This document shows, piece after piece, positions 34,837-47,089 of a stretch of DNA of 64,000 bases. The stretch comes from Isoperla grammatica. Lineage: Eukaryota > Arthropoda > Insecta > Plecoptera > Perlodidae. Numbering within the stretch: the stretch's first letter is position 1; each line of letters begins with the position of its first letter. Location: positions 52,612,526-52,676,525 of the forward strand of contig OX246740.1 of the NCBI GenBank assembly GCA_945910005.1, in the 5' to 3' direction. A model generated the notes under the pieces. It was given only the letters and a program-made list of their open reading frames with translations. It was not told where the DNA came from and did not search any database. The position numbers were made by a program, and so were the translations under genes.

Positions 34837-35867
34837 GTATGTGTTCCACAAAGTCAAGGGCTCAAAGACACCGTTCGTACTTCGTATAGATTTATTGATT
34901 ATATTTATCTCATTATAAGTAATTCCACAGTAATATCGTTCTCAGTCAGACAGTTACAGTCGCACATACGTAAACAGCAAATTCAGAGAGACCGAGTTAC
35001 GTCAAATTTGAATCTAGAGATTAGCTTTTGACTTCACGATATATTGCACTGTACTGTAGTGTATGTACACCCACCAACATGATTGTATATAAATCAAGAG
35101 TAGGACACTTGAAACGTTATTTACCGTTAATATTTATTGTGCATTTTACTTGTTCAGCAGCTGTATTGAATAACACGGTTTATGTCGTAGAGTTGTTAAG
35201 AGCAAGGAAGCTTGCCGTCATACCGTTGATATGTCGTATACCGTACAGAATGGCAGTTAATTCTACGATCAACTAATCAGCGATGATAACAGTGGTTTGG
35301 CGAAAGCAGTCGATCGGTTAGTCAAGCTTTCAGACCCACATTCAGTAAGGCCAGTGTCAGCAACTGGGCGACTTCTTCCATGCACCCCCTCTCAAGTGTA
35401 TTCAAGGAACTACCCCCTGATTAAGTGCCCCCCCCCCCCCCTCCTCTGCTCTAATGGCTAATTGTGTTGGAACTATGTGTGTGGACAAATCTCGGTCTCG
35501 TCGAGTGTCTAGCGAGCTAACTTTGTTAAATTAACTGTTGATTGCGTTCTAAGCTCGACGTCTTAAGAGATCGAAGCAGCGCTAAAACTATTCTTCCTCG
35601 CCCAAGACCGAGACCGAGAGAAGGGGGGGGGGGGGGGGGGGGGGGATTATTCAGACGTCCTCATGCGCTTCCACATTCACAGCGGACGTTGCTAATGGCA
35701 ACGGGGGAATCGAGACGGCGGTCAAAATGATGACGACATTTGGTCTCAAATTCACAAATTTTGGTAACGATAAATAAATGAAATAAACGAATTTGTATTA
35801 ATCATTGTCTATTCTATCTACTCAGTTATATAAGACAGACATAATACGAGTTATTATATTATATACT

Positions 35868-36008
35868 TGGCCCGGAACAACAACTACTAAAGCATTCGTC
35901 ATGGACGAGTAAGGCGACCAATCAGCGATCGGTATTTTTAATTGGGGCTCGCTGATTGGCCAATAATCCCTCGTCTACTACAAAAGCATTTGTAAAGTTG
36001 TTTCAGGA
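35868..36008. mobile_element. Imperfect palindromic element of about 140 bp
   Basis: Arms share cggaacaac...aaagcattcgt and acaaaagcatttgt...aacaa in inverted order, then gaccaatcagcga against cgctgattggcc at the centre. It looks like a decayed short MITE. Ends and target duplication cannot be fixed. Confidence 0.5.
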
Positions 36009-36899
36009 CAAGTGTATGTACTTCGTTGTTATGACGGGTCCAAAGTCACCCTTTATGTATACATACAGATAGATTGAAGTCAAGTTCACGTTTAAAATAC
36101 CCAGCCCGAACCGGATATCGAACCACATAACCATCACATGCAGAATACTGATTTAGTTTTCCGCGAGTACTTCCATGAACGAGCAAAGTGCACCACTTTC
36201 TACAACACGTGTTACATGCATGTGCGTCCATGTTACAAGCATGTGTCTAGGCGTCTTGCCGTCAGTTTTAATGAGGCACTCATGGATCTTTTTAAATCCT
36301 AACGTGTAATAATAACACTCGACAAAAACCATTGGGCTATGTCATCCACACCCGTGAAACTGTTGGGAGGAACGAGAGATATCTACTTGCAATTAGCTGA
36401 GCAACAAGTCATTCCTGGCTTTACTTTACGGCTGTATTCATATCATGAACATTAATTCGTGTAAAATTCACTTGAATCGTTTAACCTTACATGAAACATC
36501 TATTTTGGAAGTTGTTCGATATTTATGCACAATTTATAAATACTAAATAAAACGAGGAAAAATACATAATATGTTTAGAATAGGTCTATTAGCAAAACAA
36601 AAACAGATACCGTGAAGATTGAAGCCAAACGGGTAGCCGTGCATGTTTGAATTGTACCTATTTATACGCACACACACACAGAAACTAGGAAGATGAAAAT
36701 CATCTAGCGGGAGAAGATTTTTGTTTTCAAATTTACAGAATCAACAGAATTTACAGATTTGTGTACAGTATATTTTTTACTTTATCAGTATATGAGTGTA
36801 CAGAGGCGATCAGTCGCAATGAGACTAACCGGATAAAGTGTATAAGCTGTGTTCACGTTGTATTTGCCAAGAGTAAACAAAGCAAATAGCGTCGCAACG

Positions 36900-37465
36900 G
36901 ATGTAAAGAGAGACAGAGAGAGAAAGAGAGAGAGACAGTGAGAGCGAAAGAGAGAGCTTGTTGTCGCGCGCATCACCCCTCCCCCCCCCCCCCCCCCCTC
37001 ATCAAGACACAAACATAAGTTCCACAACTTCTCTATCTCGTCGTACGCGATTCCGCCAATTTGTTTTCCCTTTCATCGCGTGATCGCCCACCCCCCCCCC
37101 ACGACGCACACTTAATTAAATCCCTTCGTCCGACGCTCATCTGACCAACTGATTTCTCAGTCCATGCAACTGATCGGCCGCCGTCTCTCAGTCTAATACG
37201 AGGGGGGGCTCTCCGGCTAATTGGTCTCAATCAGACGAGGACGCGACCTGAAAACTTTCCCGTCCGCGACAAAAAGAGTTCGGAGAGTCTGGCCAGAATC
37301 TGCATACGCCTGGGGGGGGGGGGGAGGGGGAGTGGGAGAGTAGAGGGGGGTATTGTCTCCTCGGCCTGCCTGCCTGCCTCGTACAACGCGACGGAATATT
37401 CCACGACACACCAACGTTCAGTGACGGGTTTTTGTTTTTTTTTGTAAAACAAACCCCCCCCCCCG
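36900..37465. repeat. (GA)n and four G/C homopolymers around a CpG-rich core
   Basis: (GA)n lies at about 36906-36956. Runs are 18 C (36981-36998), 10 C (37091-37100), 13 G (37312-37324) and 11 C (37454-37464). The core at about 37020-37260 is CpG-rich and holds CTTAATTAAATC and GGCTAATTGG, so it is also a candidate regulatory segment. Open frames here are low-complexity. Confidence 0.75.
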
Positions 37466-38939
37466 CGTATTATAAGTTTTGACACGGTTTGTTTAGAAAC
37501 TTGCTCGGTAGGAAAGGAAGTATATTCATGGTTGATTTTTTGTTTTTTAATACACCCAAGTAGCCCTACTATGTTTAAAATGGAAAGTTATTCAGAATTG
37601 AACTCTACCTAACGTTTTGTGGCTTCTGTAGGGACCACGTTGTGGAAGTTGGCGTCTTGGCGTTGGTCATATTGACTGTTACAATGTGGTAAAAGGTACA
37701 TTTTATACAGTTGAAGGTACATTTTAAACAGTCTGCCATTTAACTGTCTTGATGTACGCAAAAAATACATTTCACACCACCTAAATTACGTCTCACTTAC
37801 TCACTTTTTTATGCACGACGAACAAATTACACTTGTGAAATACAGTGATAACATTATATTATTTTTACTTCTCTTTTGGAGAATGTATATGCAAACAGAG
37901 AACACGAGAAATATGTGATTTGAAACGGGGCACAAACACTGCAAAAGGTTTTCGTACAAATCACATTAAAAAATATGTATTTTCCAATTTGTATGTTGTT
38001 TAAAAAAAAATAGTCCCTCGTTTTTTTCAGCATCGTTGCCTATTACATTATCGCTATACCTACGAGTAAAGCAAGCTAAAGTACCCTCGGCAACCTGTGC
38101 ACAACAATCCCTGCTAAAAGCCCTCGTGACGTCACAGGGGGACAAAGCGAGGTGGTGACGGGAATAAAACCAACATTTGCAACACAAATCCCACGAGTCG
38201 GGCATTCTAATAACATTACCAACTTTCTCAATAGTCTATTATATGAATAAAGTTTTGCGGGAAACACACTTATATACAAACCAGCACAATAGAAATTTAT
38301 ATCGAATAAGTTATAACTCGTAAATGGAGTTTAAAAACTGCTCCGTACATCTAACAATGTGTTCTGGCTCTGCAGTTATGTAATTCACGTATATGGACGA
38401 TTAAGCTTGTTGATTTCAAGTTAAAACGTTTGCGGATACAAACTGAACGTCTCGGTTCGTGAGGTAGACTTGAATAGGGGACGATTTTCTTCGATATTTT
38501 CATAATACTCGTTCCGTCAATCTTCTAGCGGAGGTTCGGTAAACTACGGCCAGACAATGTTCTCTCATCCCATGCGTATCTCACAATCTGGCCCAACCCA
38601 TGGCAAGACTTCTTCATACAAAACATCTTCGTAAATAATCTTTAATGAAGAAATAAAGACGAAAACAGAATCGTCACGAAAGTAAGGAAATGTTCGCCGA
38701 TCCCCAGCTAAGTGTTATTGTCAAACTTGAACAGTTTTTTTTCCCTCCCCTGGAGTAAACACATGTCTGCAGCACGGCACATCCACTTGGCATGTCTTCG
38801 AGTCAACAACCTGGCTAAGATCTTTGCTCTATGTTCTGTAGGGTATAACTTGACATGGACCATTAACAACGACCTAGCATATAGGCTTTCTGTGGCAATA
38901 CCGTATAAATCAATAATCATATAACCTGTAATGTTACAT

Positions 38940-39375
38940 TGAGTTTAAATTCTTTGCTTGTGGCATTACATTTGGAAAGAGGTAACAAGAGTAAAACTAG
39001 TTATGTTTCAAGTTCCATTAACAACGAGTCTAAACTCTTTGCTTGTTTGTGACACTTCAGTCATGAGTCTAAGCTCTTTGCTAGTGACACGTTATCAAGC
39101 TCTTTGCTTGTTTGTGACACTACAGTCAGGTCACGTTACAACAACGCACCTAAGCTCTTTGCTAGTGACACGTTATCAAGCTCTTTGCTTGTTTGTGACA
39201 CTACAGTCAGAAGGGTATAACATGTTACGTTACATCATCAACAACAACAATGAGTCTAGTAAGCTCTTTGCTAATGACACGCTATCAAACGCTTTGCTTT
39301 GTGACAATAAAGAGTCAGAAAAGGGTATAGCATGTCACATTACATCAACAACAATGCTTGTAAGCTCTGAAGAGT
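38940..39375 (+). repeat. AAGCTCTTTGCT minisatellite of about 430 bp
   Basis: Repeated blocks: ctaagctctttgctagtgac, acgttatcaagctctttgct and tgtttgtgacactacagtca, with intervening ttacaacaac stretches. One unit of about 100 bp (about 39068-39170) is followed by a nearly identical one, then more diverged copies. The open frame through it is a by-product of the repeat. Confidence 0.88.
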
Positions 39376-40298
39376 AGAATCTTTAATTTAGTGCATTCCG
39401 CAATGCTAAGGGGATTGAATAGAATCCAATATCGCATTAGAAGCTGTGATTAAAAGCAAATCTCTTTCAGAAAGACATCTGCGAAAGTGTGCCTTCATTA
39501 TTGTCAGTAGGGGAAGAAGGGACATCAAATCCCGTACATATGACATGGATTTTGTACACTTTCACTCCGAACCTTAATTTTCCCATGTCTCGAATAGGAC
39601 ACGAGACATCAGCATAGATCGGACTAGCACAACAATGTTTTACTAGTATCTGTTTCAGGCTCAGGTCACAACGCGGCTAAATATGTCAACAGTTCATTGA
39701 ACCACGAAACATCAAGACTAACATGTGTGCAGTGGTGGCGCTACCAAAGAAGTTGTAACGAAATCCACCATCAACCAACGTCTTTGACAGCTAGGTCAGG
39801 TTTGCAGTCTCGTCGCCCACAAAAACATCGGTAGGTTATGCAAACACAAAACAAAAACACACAGGAAGACGCCAAACAAGAGCGTCTGTGATTGTTGGAT
39901 GTGACTTTGTGTGCAACCGTAGATGTCTGTCTTAGATTCATGGCGGTCTTTTACTGTTTTATGGGCGCTTTTTTCAAATTTTTTCACTTCACGTTATACA
40001 TATACGTTTATATTAAATAGTCTTACACGCTGTAAGTATTTTTGTAACGATTCTACCGAAATATATTGTTCTATTGGAAACAGACAAATTGTTTTTCCTC
40101 CTTCCTTCATATATAGACCCAACAGGCACGAATCACAGTCACACACAAACGTTTTTTTTATCTCGATACATACAAAACGGCTAACGTTAAGATACATTAA
40201 ATGGTGGACTTTGTAACGGGTTTAACCGAAATTGATTATTTTCAAAACGACGCGAGTTCCAATCGAATAAAATATACTTAAGTTGCTAGGTAAAAATT
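39376..40298. other. No gene or element recognised
   Basis: AT-rich sequence. The 97-codon frame at 39923 and its antisense counterpart show no family features. Confidence 0.45.
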
Positions 40299-40365
40299 CC
40301 ATGCATGTAATTTTCCCATATAGAAAGTATATCCTTAGCAACAATGGGCGCCCCAATGCGTAGGT
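40299..40365 (-). mobile_element. Decayed partial copy of the GGTTGGAATTC MITE family
   Basis: The blocks ccatgcatgtaattttccca, ttagcaacaatgggcgcccc and gcgtaggtga align with the second half of the older element at 60763-60883. The outer terminal repeats are missing or mutated. Confidence 0.6.
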
Positions 40366-40440
40366 GACGGACTATGATTACGGACCTAATTTCTCTAGGA
40401 CACATTTAGGTTTACTTTGTACTCATTTTAATGCGACCTA

Positions 40441-40586
40441 GGGCCGGTATTTCAATGTCCAGTTAGAATCTACTTTTCAGTTAAATTGTTTTCACCATGA
40501 CAACGGCCAATAGAAATACACCGAACCGGGCTTACCTGACAGTTAAATTTACTTGACACTTTAACTGGACATTGAAATATCGGCCC
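40441..40586 (+). mobile_element. 146-bp MITE, family F (CTA target site)
   Basis: Ends gggccggtatttcaatgtcc and its inverted counterpart, flanked by CTA on both sides (40438-40440 and 40587-40589). The interior ttgttttcaccatgacaacg aligns with the copies at 13138 and 21225. Length, ends and 3-bp target duplication agree across the family; PIF/Harbinger-like. Confidence 0.85.
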
Positions 40587-40589
40587 CTA

Positions 40590-43500
40590 AACAGACAGAA
40601 TCGAAGATTTTGAAGGATACGTGAAATTCTAAAATGTAGAATCACTTTGAGGGTTGAAAGAATTTGCCACAGACCTATACCCTTGCGAATTTCAAGCCAG
40701 CACGTCCGTTCCAATCCAACCTAATTAACCCGCAATAAATACGGTATAGCTTCGCGTACAGGCCTATAAACACACACACTCCGCACGTCCAGCTATACTA
40801 AAGCACGGTTTACTGCGATACACCGAGACAGTTAATGACATTGCCCGCGCGAAATTTAACTACCTATGCGAACACAACTCGGTTTTGTTCGCTTTCAACG
40901 GTGGGTTAATGGGTTCGGTTTATGGGTGTGATTCGTTGTGCCAGCGTGCTTGCCTGTTTGCCTGACTTGTTCCTGCTTTTTCCTGTAGGTAGGTTGCAGA
41001 GAATGAACGCAACAGTTGTCTCTCAGTTGAGAAACTACTTGCACGGGATTACGCTTTGTCATTAAGAAGAGATCAGACACGTTTTACAGTTGGCAGGAGT
41101 CTTTTTCTAAAGATCAGCCACATGTAATTTATATACAAATTTACGTACGAGATCAGAAAATATTAATGAACGTACCCCTATTAGAAGATAATCAACACCT
41201 TACAGATCAGCTATTAAAACATGTATTAATTTATTGTTCATGTCTTATTACAGAATCCAAAATTTTTAAAATACATACAATCTTTTTATATTTTGTCTTT
41301 AGGAAATGCGACTGTAGAAACCTACAATTCTGTAACGGTTGCGTATAGTTGTGGCCATATGTGCTATATCGTTCGGCCGTGTAGAATCCATGTAACAAAG
41401 ACAAGCACGTATTTAATACTGTACTGTTGTTTTGTTTGTGTTGCTCTCTCGGCACCAGTTCAGTACTAATTCCTCCCGCCGCGAGCGTCCCCGTCGCTCT
41501 ATCCACACAGTATAAGAATGCGAGGCTCGTCGCTCGAAAAGTAATAACAACCGGGGGGAGTGATTCAATCGGACGAGCGCAGAGAAGAGAAGAGAAGAGA
41601 AGAGACAACACTGATGTCGATGTGATTGATTTAATCACGTGACTCCGGCGTGCGTAGCGGCCGTGCCGGCTGTTTGTGAGGGGGGGGAGGGAGGGGGGGG
41701 GGGGGGGGGGGGAAATCAGTCACAGATGCTCGGCGACGCGTTGAGGACGAGATACGATCGGAATCATCCCCTTCTTAAGGGTTGTGAAGCGCGAGCTTAG
41801 ACTCATTGAGAACACAAGGAGAACGAGGTACATAGGATGTTATCAAATTTAAAAATACCGTTCCACGTGGTGATCGATGCCCGCAAAGAGGGCTCTACTA
41901 GTGCATTTCTTTAATAACAGCCCTTTGCTCATTCATAATGGTCTAGCCTGTCCCTCTTCTCATTCTCATTCATATCAACTCTCTTTGTGACCATAACCAC
42001 TCAGTAATATTTGCCGTAACGCTCACCAAACTCCCAAGCCCCCACTGCCCAAATACCCCTCCAACGCCCCCAACTCCCTAACTGCCTTCCTTATGAGGAC
42101 CTCGGCGATGAGTGATGGGTATGATTATGCCGACGTCATATCGAGTACGTCGTTAAACACGAGACGGGTCGGCATCAAACAATTCCACACGTCACTACAA
42201 ACAACCAGAGTCGATAAAGAAGTTCTCCCCCCGCATCGACGCTGTAAGGGAGCCAGTACGCATACGTGCGTCTTACAATACGCATTGAACCGACTGACGC
42301 ATGCCAGAACATTATAAAACAACTGCAGTATCATTAAAGAACTTAACAACGCCGAGTTAGCTGGGGATATAGGGCCCAACCTCGATTATATAACTACTAA
42401 CTTACGATCTTACTTAGCACTGTTTTATCGTCACAGCTACGGGTATAAATTGTGTGTTAAGCTTAATAGGCTAATAAAAACACTTTAATCGAGCATTCTG
42501 TGTAACTTTACAAGTCTCATAGACGGATAAACTCAAGATTTACTAGTTTATTAAATTAACTACATTTTTATTAGCTTTTTCTCAAGTTTGAGATTACGTG
42601 TACCGTGTTTGAAGCGCAGTTACAGTTCTGAAATTATAATAATGTAATTTATGTAGTCTAAGCCTACAACATTAGAAATGGTATATAGGTATACTAGAGC
42701 AACCTACAAACCATATTATGTCGGGTCTAGTTTCAGTTTTCCCCTCACGACATACGAGCACGTGTAAGGCTAACGACAGACAGCCCCTGGGAGGATGAAA
42801 GGTCGTCCCCCCTCCCCCCCCCCCCACCCCATATAACCCAACTTACCTCAAAGCTCAAAAGTACCTGTGAGTGGTCCTAGGAACCCCGCAGTGTTATTAT
42901 TAGTACATGGCAAACATTCAAACGCTCCACCGACTCTAGTTGGAGCTCAACTCCGTCGTGTCGTTATGAGCGACGCCTGGCGGACCTGAGCCCCTCAACG
43001 ACAACGACAGAGCCGTAAAGCTAAAACCAATGCGACGCGCCTTCGTAAATATAGGAGATTTGGGGAATGGGGCGGGGGTGGGGGCGCTAGACTAAAGAGC
43101 GCGTACGCGGCGGTGTTACCTGCGATGCGAGCACCCCCCCCCCCCCCGCGAAGACACGTCTGCGTGAGATAAAGGAAGTGCAAACACTTAGGGAACGCGC
43201 GGCACGTTTCGCGTTGTATACAAGAAAAGCGTAAAACACATTTCAATGTTGGAACATTCGTTTGGGAGATTTGTTTTTTTTAGACGTTTTCTAAAGGTGT
43301 TCACACCTTGTCGAACACTTTGCATAATTGAGATTTTCGAGTAATTGACTGTCGGAAACGTGATGAAAAAATAAATGTAAAAATTTGTTTAAATAAATGT
43401 ATATTTCGATGGCCCCGGGATATGGTTTGGCCCAGCGTAGCTCGGCTGTCGTATATGAAGCGAATACAGAATACAAGAGCCAACGATAGCTAAATGCGCC

Positions 43501-43825
43501 GTTGTACAACAATAATCATCACGACATAGTACGGAACATAATACAACATTCATTATGTACCGGGTACATAGGTTATAGCGCGTACTCGCTTAAGTTTACC
43601 GCCTTGGTGGAGGTGCCGGTCCAGAAGTTACAGCGGAAACTTGCTAACACTTAACGCGCCAAGACGGTTCAAATCAAATTCACCGTTCATATAAAGGCAC
43701 GATGTATCGGCAGATTTAATTAAATAGTCAAAAGTTAAAAAAACCCACCCCTAACCGGGAATCGAACTCTGAACTTGTTGACCTTGTTGATTCTGGCATT
43801 TGTCCGCAGGTGTTCGCACTGTCCA
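40590..43825. other. Non-coding stretch, no gene recognised
   Basis: It contains (AGAGA)n at about 41578-41605, a 20-G run at 41693-41712, a 12-C run at 42814-42825, a 14-C run at 43134-43147 and a minus-strand B-box-like string near 43757 (gagttcgattcccgg). The 135-codon minus-strand frame at 41231-41638 is unrecognised and overlaps low-complexity sequence. Confidence 0.5.
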
Positions 43826-44008
43826 ATCACTGATTCATATGTTTCGTATTTGAAATATCCATCTTTGATTGGTTATCGCTCACTCGCCGATGGTGTTCGA
43901 AGCCTACAGGGTTGGTTTAGTCACTTACTTAAAGTCCCCCACTGCAAATCAGTTTAGTTACTGAGTGGGTAGACTCTAAATGTGAATTTATTTATTTTAT
44001 TTATTTAT
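43826..44008 (+). repeat. SINE-like dispersed repeat, copy 2
   Basis: Matches the minus strand of 421-612 and, at its 3' half, 63079-63160. It ends in an ATTT-type tail (gaatttatttattttattt). A tRNA-like B box lies about 70 bp upstream but on the opposite strand, so it is probably not the head of this repeat. Confidence 0.75.
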
Positions 44009-44418
44009 GCATGGAATCACACACAGGACTATAACAAGCCAGTCACATGTTTGTTCTATATTAGAGTTTAACGTCTACCTTGACAATCTGTCTACAGACA
44101 ATTACTCTGTGTGATGTGTGACATGACCCACTTGGCCCTAAGCCCTCACGCACGCCCTCACGCACACTCACGCAGTCTACACCGCACCTGCGCGTCAACG
44201 CAACATTCGTCTCTCTCTCTCTCCCACCACTCAGCGCTCACAAACAATAACATTGAAGTCTACATCCATCCATTACATAACACTGTTTTCATAGTTCACC
44301 AGTTGGGAGGTATTCGGCGCCGTCACACCTTCTAGCGGCAGAGATTGTAATTATACTAGGAGAATAGGCTATTTTTGTATAGACATATCAACGAATGCAT
44401 TATTCATATACAGGTAAA

Positions 44419-44560
44419 GTCCACACTGCCTTGTGGATACTGACGTCATAGATGAGCGAGACATTGTCCAATCAAATGGCAGTATTTTAAAAAGCTACCC
44501 GCTGATTAGCACCGATTCTATATATCTATTACGTCAGCATTCACACGGTTGTTGTGGAAC
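44419..44560 (+). repeat. Family X inverted-repeat element, copy 2
   Basis: Runs gtccacactgcc to gttgttgtggaac with the shared TGACGTCATAGATGAG core and TTACGTCAGCATTCACA block. It is the same layout and similar length as 3342-3482, diverged by roughly a fifth. Confidence 0.6.
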
Positions 44561-44587
44561 CACAATGATAATAGCTTCATTACTATA

Positions 44588-44886
44588 GGGCACTAGCAAC
44601 ACCGAAAGACAACAATGGAACAAATGAATTGAACTGATGGACAAACCATCAGCTGTCAAAATAATAAAATTGCAACCATAGAAAAAAAACAAGTTTATCA
44701 ATAGTAACTGCTCGCCATTTAAAACTTTAAATAATAGACAACGACTAAGTGAAAGTTTTTTATGTGTATTTGTTTGTTTTTGTTTTGTTTTCCAAAATCA
44801 GACGAAATTATTTTTTGACAGCTTGTTGTTTGTCCATCGATTCAATTCATTTGTTTCATTGTTGTCTTTTGGTGTTGCTAGTGCCC
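44588..44886. mobile_element. 299-bp MITE with TA flanks
   Basis: Ends gggcactagcaacaccgaaa and the inverted tttggtgttgctagtgccc, flanked by TA on both sides. Pairing continues through gacaacaatgga, caaatgaattga and gatggacaaa. The interior holds T-rich and A-rich arms. TA duplication suggests Tc1/mariner type. Confidence 0.85.
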
Positions 44887-44937
44887 TATTGGATTTGCTG
44901 TTGTGTTTTCTCGTAAAAATATGCATTTCGGGCTTCT

Positions 44938-45207
44938 GGGCCCGGATTAACAAGAGGTCCTAAGTCTTTTTCTGGTGTGAACTCTAAGACCGGTCTAACT
45001 TTAGATTTATTGTAAAACCAGACCCAGGTCACATGAAGATGTTACTAATTCCTGGTGAGAACAAGGACACAATAACCATTTCCATAATATGTTTTAAAAT
45101 CTGTTCTAAGATATTTTCCTGGATTCCCAAGAGATTAAATTCAAAGTTTGGTCGTTCTAAGAGTTAAGACCAAAAAAAGACTTAGGACCTCTTGTGAATC
45201 CGGGCCC
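44938..45207 (+). mobile_element. 270-bp MITE with GGGCCCGGATT ends, copy 1
   Basis: Terminal repeats gggcccggattaacaag and cttgtgaatccgggccc extend through aggtcctaagtcttttt. The interior aaaccagacccaggtcacat and ggacacaataa match 51464-51719 in opposite orientation. It begins only 52 bp after the previous MITE. No target duplication is evident here. Confidence 0.85.
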
Positions 45208-45599
45208 AGGTCTATATGTGGAATGATTGTTTAGGAATCGTTTCTCGATAAGACCAATAACTTTTCAAAACATGTCAATGTATCCAATACATACACAGAG
45301 AATAAACTCTGGGGGGTGGGGGGAGGCAACCGCCCACAACGCCCCGCGGGAAGCGCAGTCTGTCGGCGACAGTTTGTGTGACGGAATCAGCTGCCCCGGT
45401 CGTCGGTCGAGGCCCGCGGTCTCGTAATACGATCGGTCGAGTCAACATTGTCGAGTCGACCTCTCGATAATATCAAAGCGATCTCTCGCTTGTTGACCTT
45501 TCCTGCGACAACATTTCGTGACGTCACGCGCGTACACATTGCTTGGCATAACATGTCGCTTCTGCTTTCCCTTGACTTGTGTACACAGATCTGTAGGCG

Positions 45600-45760
45600 A
45601 TATGACGATAGGGGTGGCTCCAACTCGGGAGGCCGTTGGTTCGATTCCGGCCACCGGGAGTCTAAACTGAACGTTTCCCGAGGTTTTCCAAAGTCGTAAA
45701 GGCGAATGCCGTGAGTCCTTCTAACATGTCGTGGATCCAAATATATCTATTTAGTTAGTC
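45600..45760 (+). repeat. tRNA-derived SINE-like fragment
   Basis: The B-box string ggttcgattccgg lies at about 45639, preceded by a ggtggctcc...gggaggccgt block and followed by gttttccaaagtcgtaaagg and cgaatgccg. This arrangement resembles tRNA-derived SINEs of invertebrates. It does not fold as an intact tRNA: no anticodon arm or acceptor pairing is visible. 3' end uncertain. Confidence 0.5.
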
Positions 45761-46315
45761 ACCTGTAGAAGGGCACATCAGGTAAATCTTATGTTCGCCT
45801 TACGGCAGGGATATCTACCAGAACTTATGATTGTTCTGTGACGTGTTCATTTTAACGGAATGGACTCGTTTCAATCCTGAATTCGTGCGAATTTATCATT
45901 GTTTAATAATATATCAAGATCGCTACACCATATATTGCATACTATCAGAATAGTGTAGTGAGATGTGGTTCCTTTTTCGCTATACATGACATTTTTAGTT
46001 GTTATATAACTTATACTTATTATATACAGGGTAGGGTCGTTTTTATACTTGAACTTCCCTCCACCTTCAGGCTTTTATGATTTTAAAGTTTAAATATTTG
46101 TAAAAGAGCAAAGTTAAAGTTGTTACCGTATTAGTTTGTTAAGAATAAAGTGAAAGGTCTCATGAATTTCAGGCGAGTAAAATAGAAACTCGAGTCGGGC
46201 GAGACTCCCGTGGGTTCTTAATTAACAGTGACACGTCACACGGCGCCTCGCAGGGAGTTAGGCCACCCGCGGCGCTGTGTAGTTACACTCTAGTCCGCGC
46301 GGCGCTGCAGTCGCT
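45761..46315. other. No gene or element recognised
   Basis: AT-rich up to about 46180, then a CpG-rich stretch (gcgcctcgcagggag, cgcgcggcgctgcag) leading into the family X copy. Confidence 0.45.
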
Positions 46316-46680
46316 TTGTTCCACAGTCCGACGCCATTGATGAGTGAGGCATTGACCAATGATTTTCAACATCTATAGTAGGTTAGATCGCCAGTCCCCC
46401 AACCTTCCACTCAGTAGCAAGCGTAGCGATTTGAAGCCATCTTTAAACTGGCAATTTACATGCTAATTTGGACCTTTTAGTACTGCTAGCGCTGCCAATG
46501 GCAGAAAGTCGCATTAGAAACTCCTATCCCCGCCTGTGTTATTTGCCCATTTCAAGATGGCATCAAAGTGATACGCCTGCATGCAGCTGCTAGCCTGGCG
46601 ATCTAGCCTACTATAGATGTTGAAAATCATTGGCATTGGCCAACCAAATGTCAGTACATTTGAAAAAGCCGATCGACGAA
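46316..46680 (+). repeat. Family X element, copy 3, split by an insertion
   Basis: Left part gttccacagtccgacgcc and gatgagtgaggcattg; right part gccaaccaaatgtcagtac. Both halves align with 3342-3482 across the junction. The 276-bp element 46357-46632 sits between them. The right half decays after about 46665. Confidence 0.65.
46357..46632 (+). mobile_element. 276-bp hAT-like MITE with 8-bp target duplication, copy 1
   Basis: Ends caatgattttcaacatctat and the inverted atagatgttgaaaatcattg. Flanks are GCATTGAC and GCATTGGC, an 8-bp duplication with one mismatch. It is inserted in a family X element. The body (tactgctagcgctgc, cattagaaactcctat, tcaagatggc) matches 57604-57869 in opposite orientation. 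Confidence 0.87.
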
Positions 46681-47089
46681 TTTTTTTTGCCATTGGTAAC
46701 TATCAGCACAAGATGTGTTATATTCTGGCCAAATCAAGGCCCGGTATTATGAGCTTTGGATACATATTTAGAAAGCTGCTGCTATCTTTTTTCCAGATGA
46801 TAACAACCAATGGGAAGCCTGCTTTCCTTGGTAATAACAAGTAGCTTACTGAATATTTATCCGAAGTTTATAATCATAATAATTAAATCAATCTTGTAAA
46901 TTTAATGCTAAATGTGTAACATCAACAATAAGCAGCCAGAAAATTTAAGGTCTGGTAAAGAAGGTTTTCTCTATCCAACAATTGATTCATAATCATCGGT
47001 GTCTGCATCAACTGTGTTACAATAGAATTAAACAGTCTGGCAAGATGTAGTTTATGTGTTGTAGAAACTCTCTTGGAACACGATCAAGA
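46681..47089. other. No gene or element recognised
   Basis: AT-rich. One 75-codon frame runs in from the repeat upstream and has no visible domain. Confidence 0.45.

Larger units (their letters stand above)
33373..38930. other. Non-coding stretch with several simple repeats
   Basis: No gene recognised. Content listed separately: minisatellite 34627-34836, a palindromic element 35868-36008 and a G/C-homopolymer cluster 36900-37465. Also seen: a 14-C run at 35428-35441, a 23-G run at 35623-35645, a minus-strand B-box-like string near 36112, and tandem ggtacatttta blocks near 37695-37735. Confidence 0.5.
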
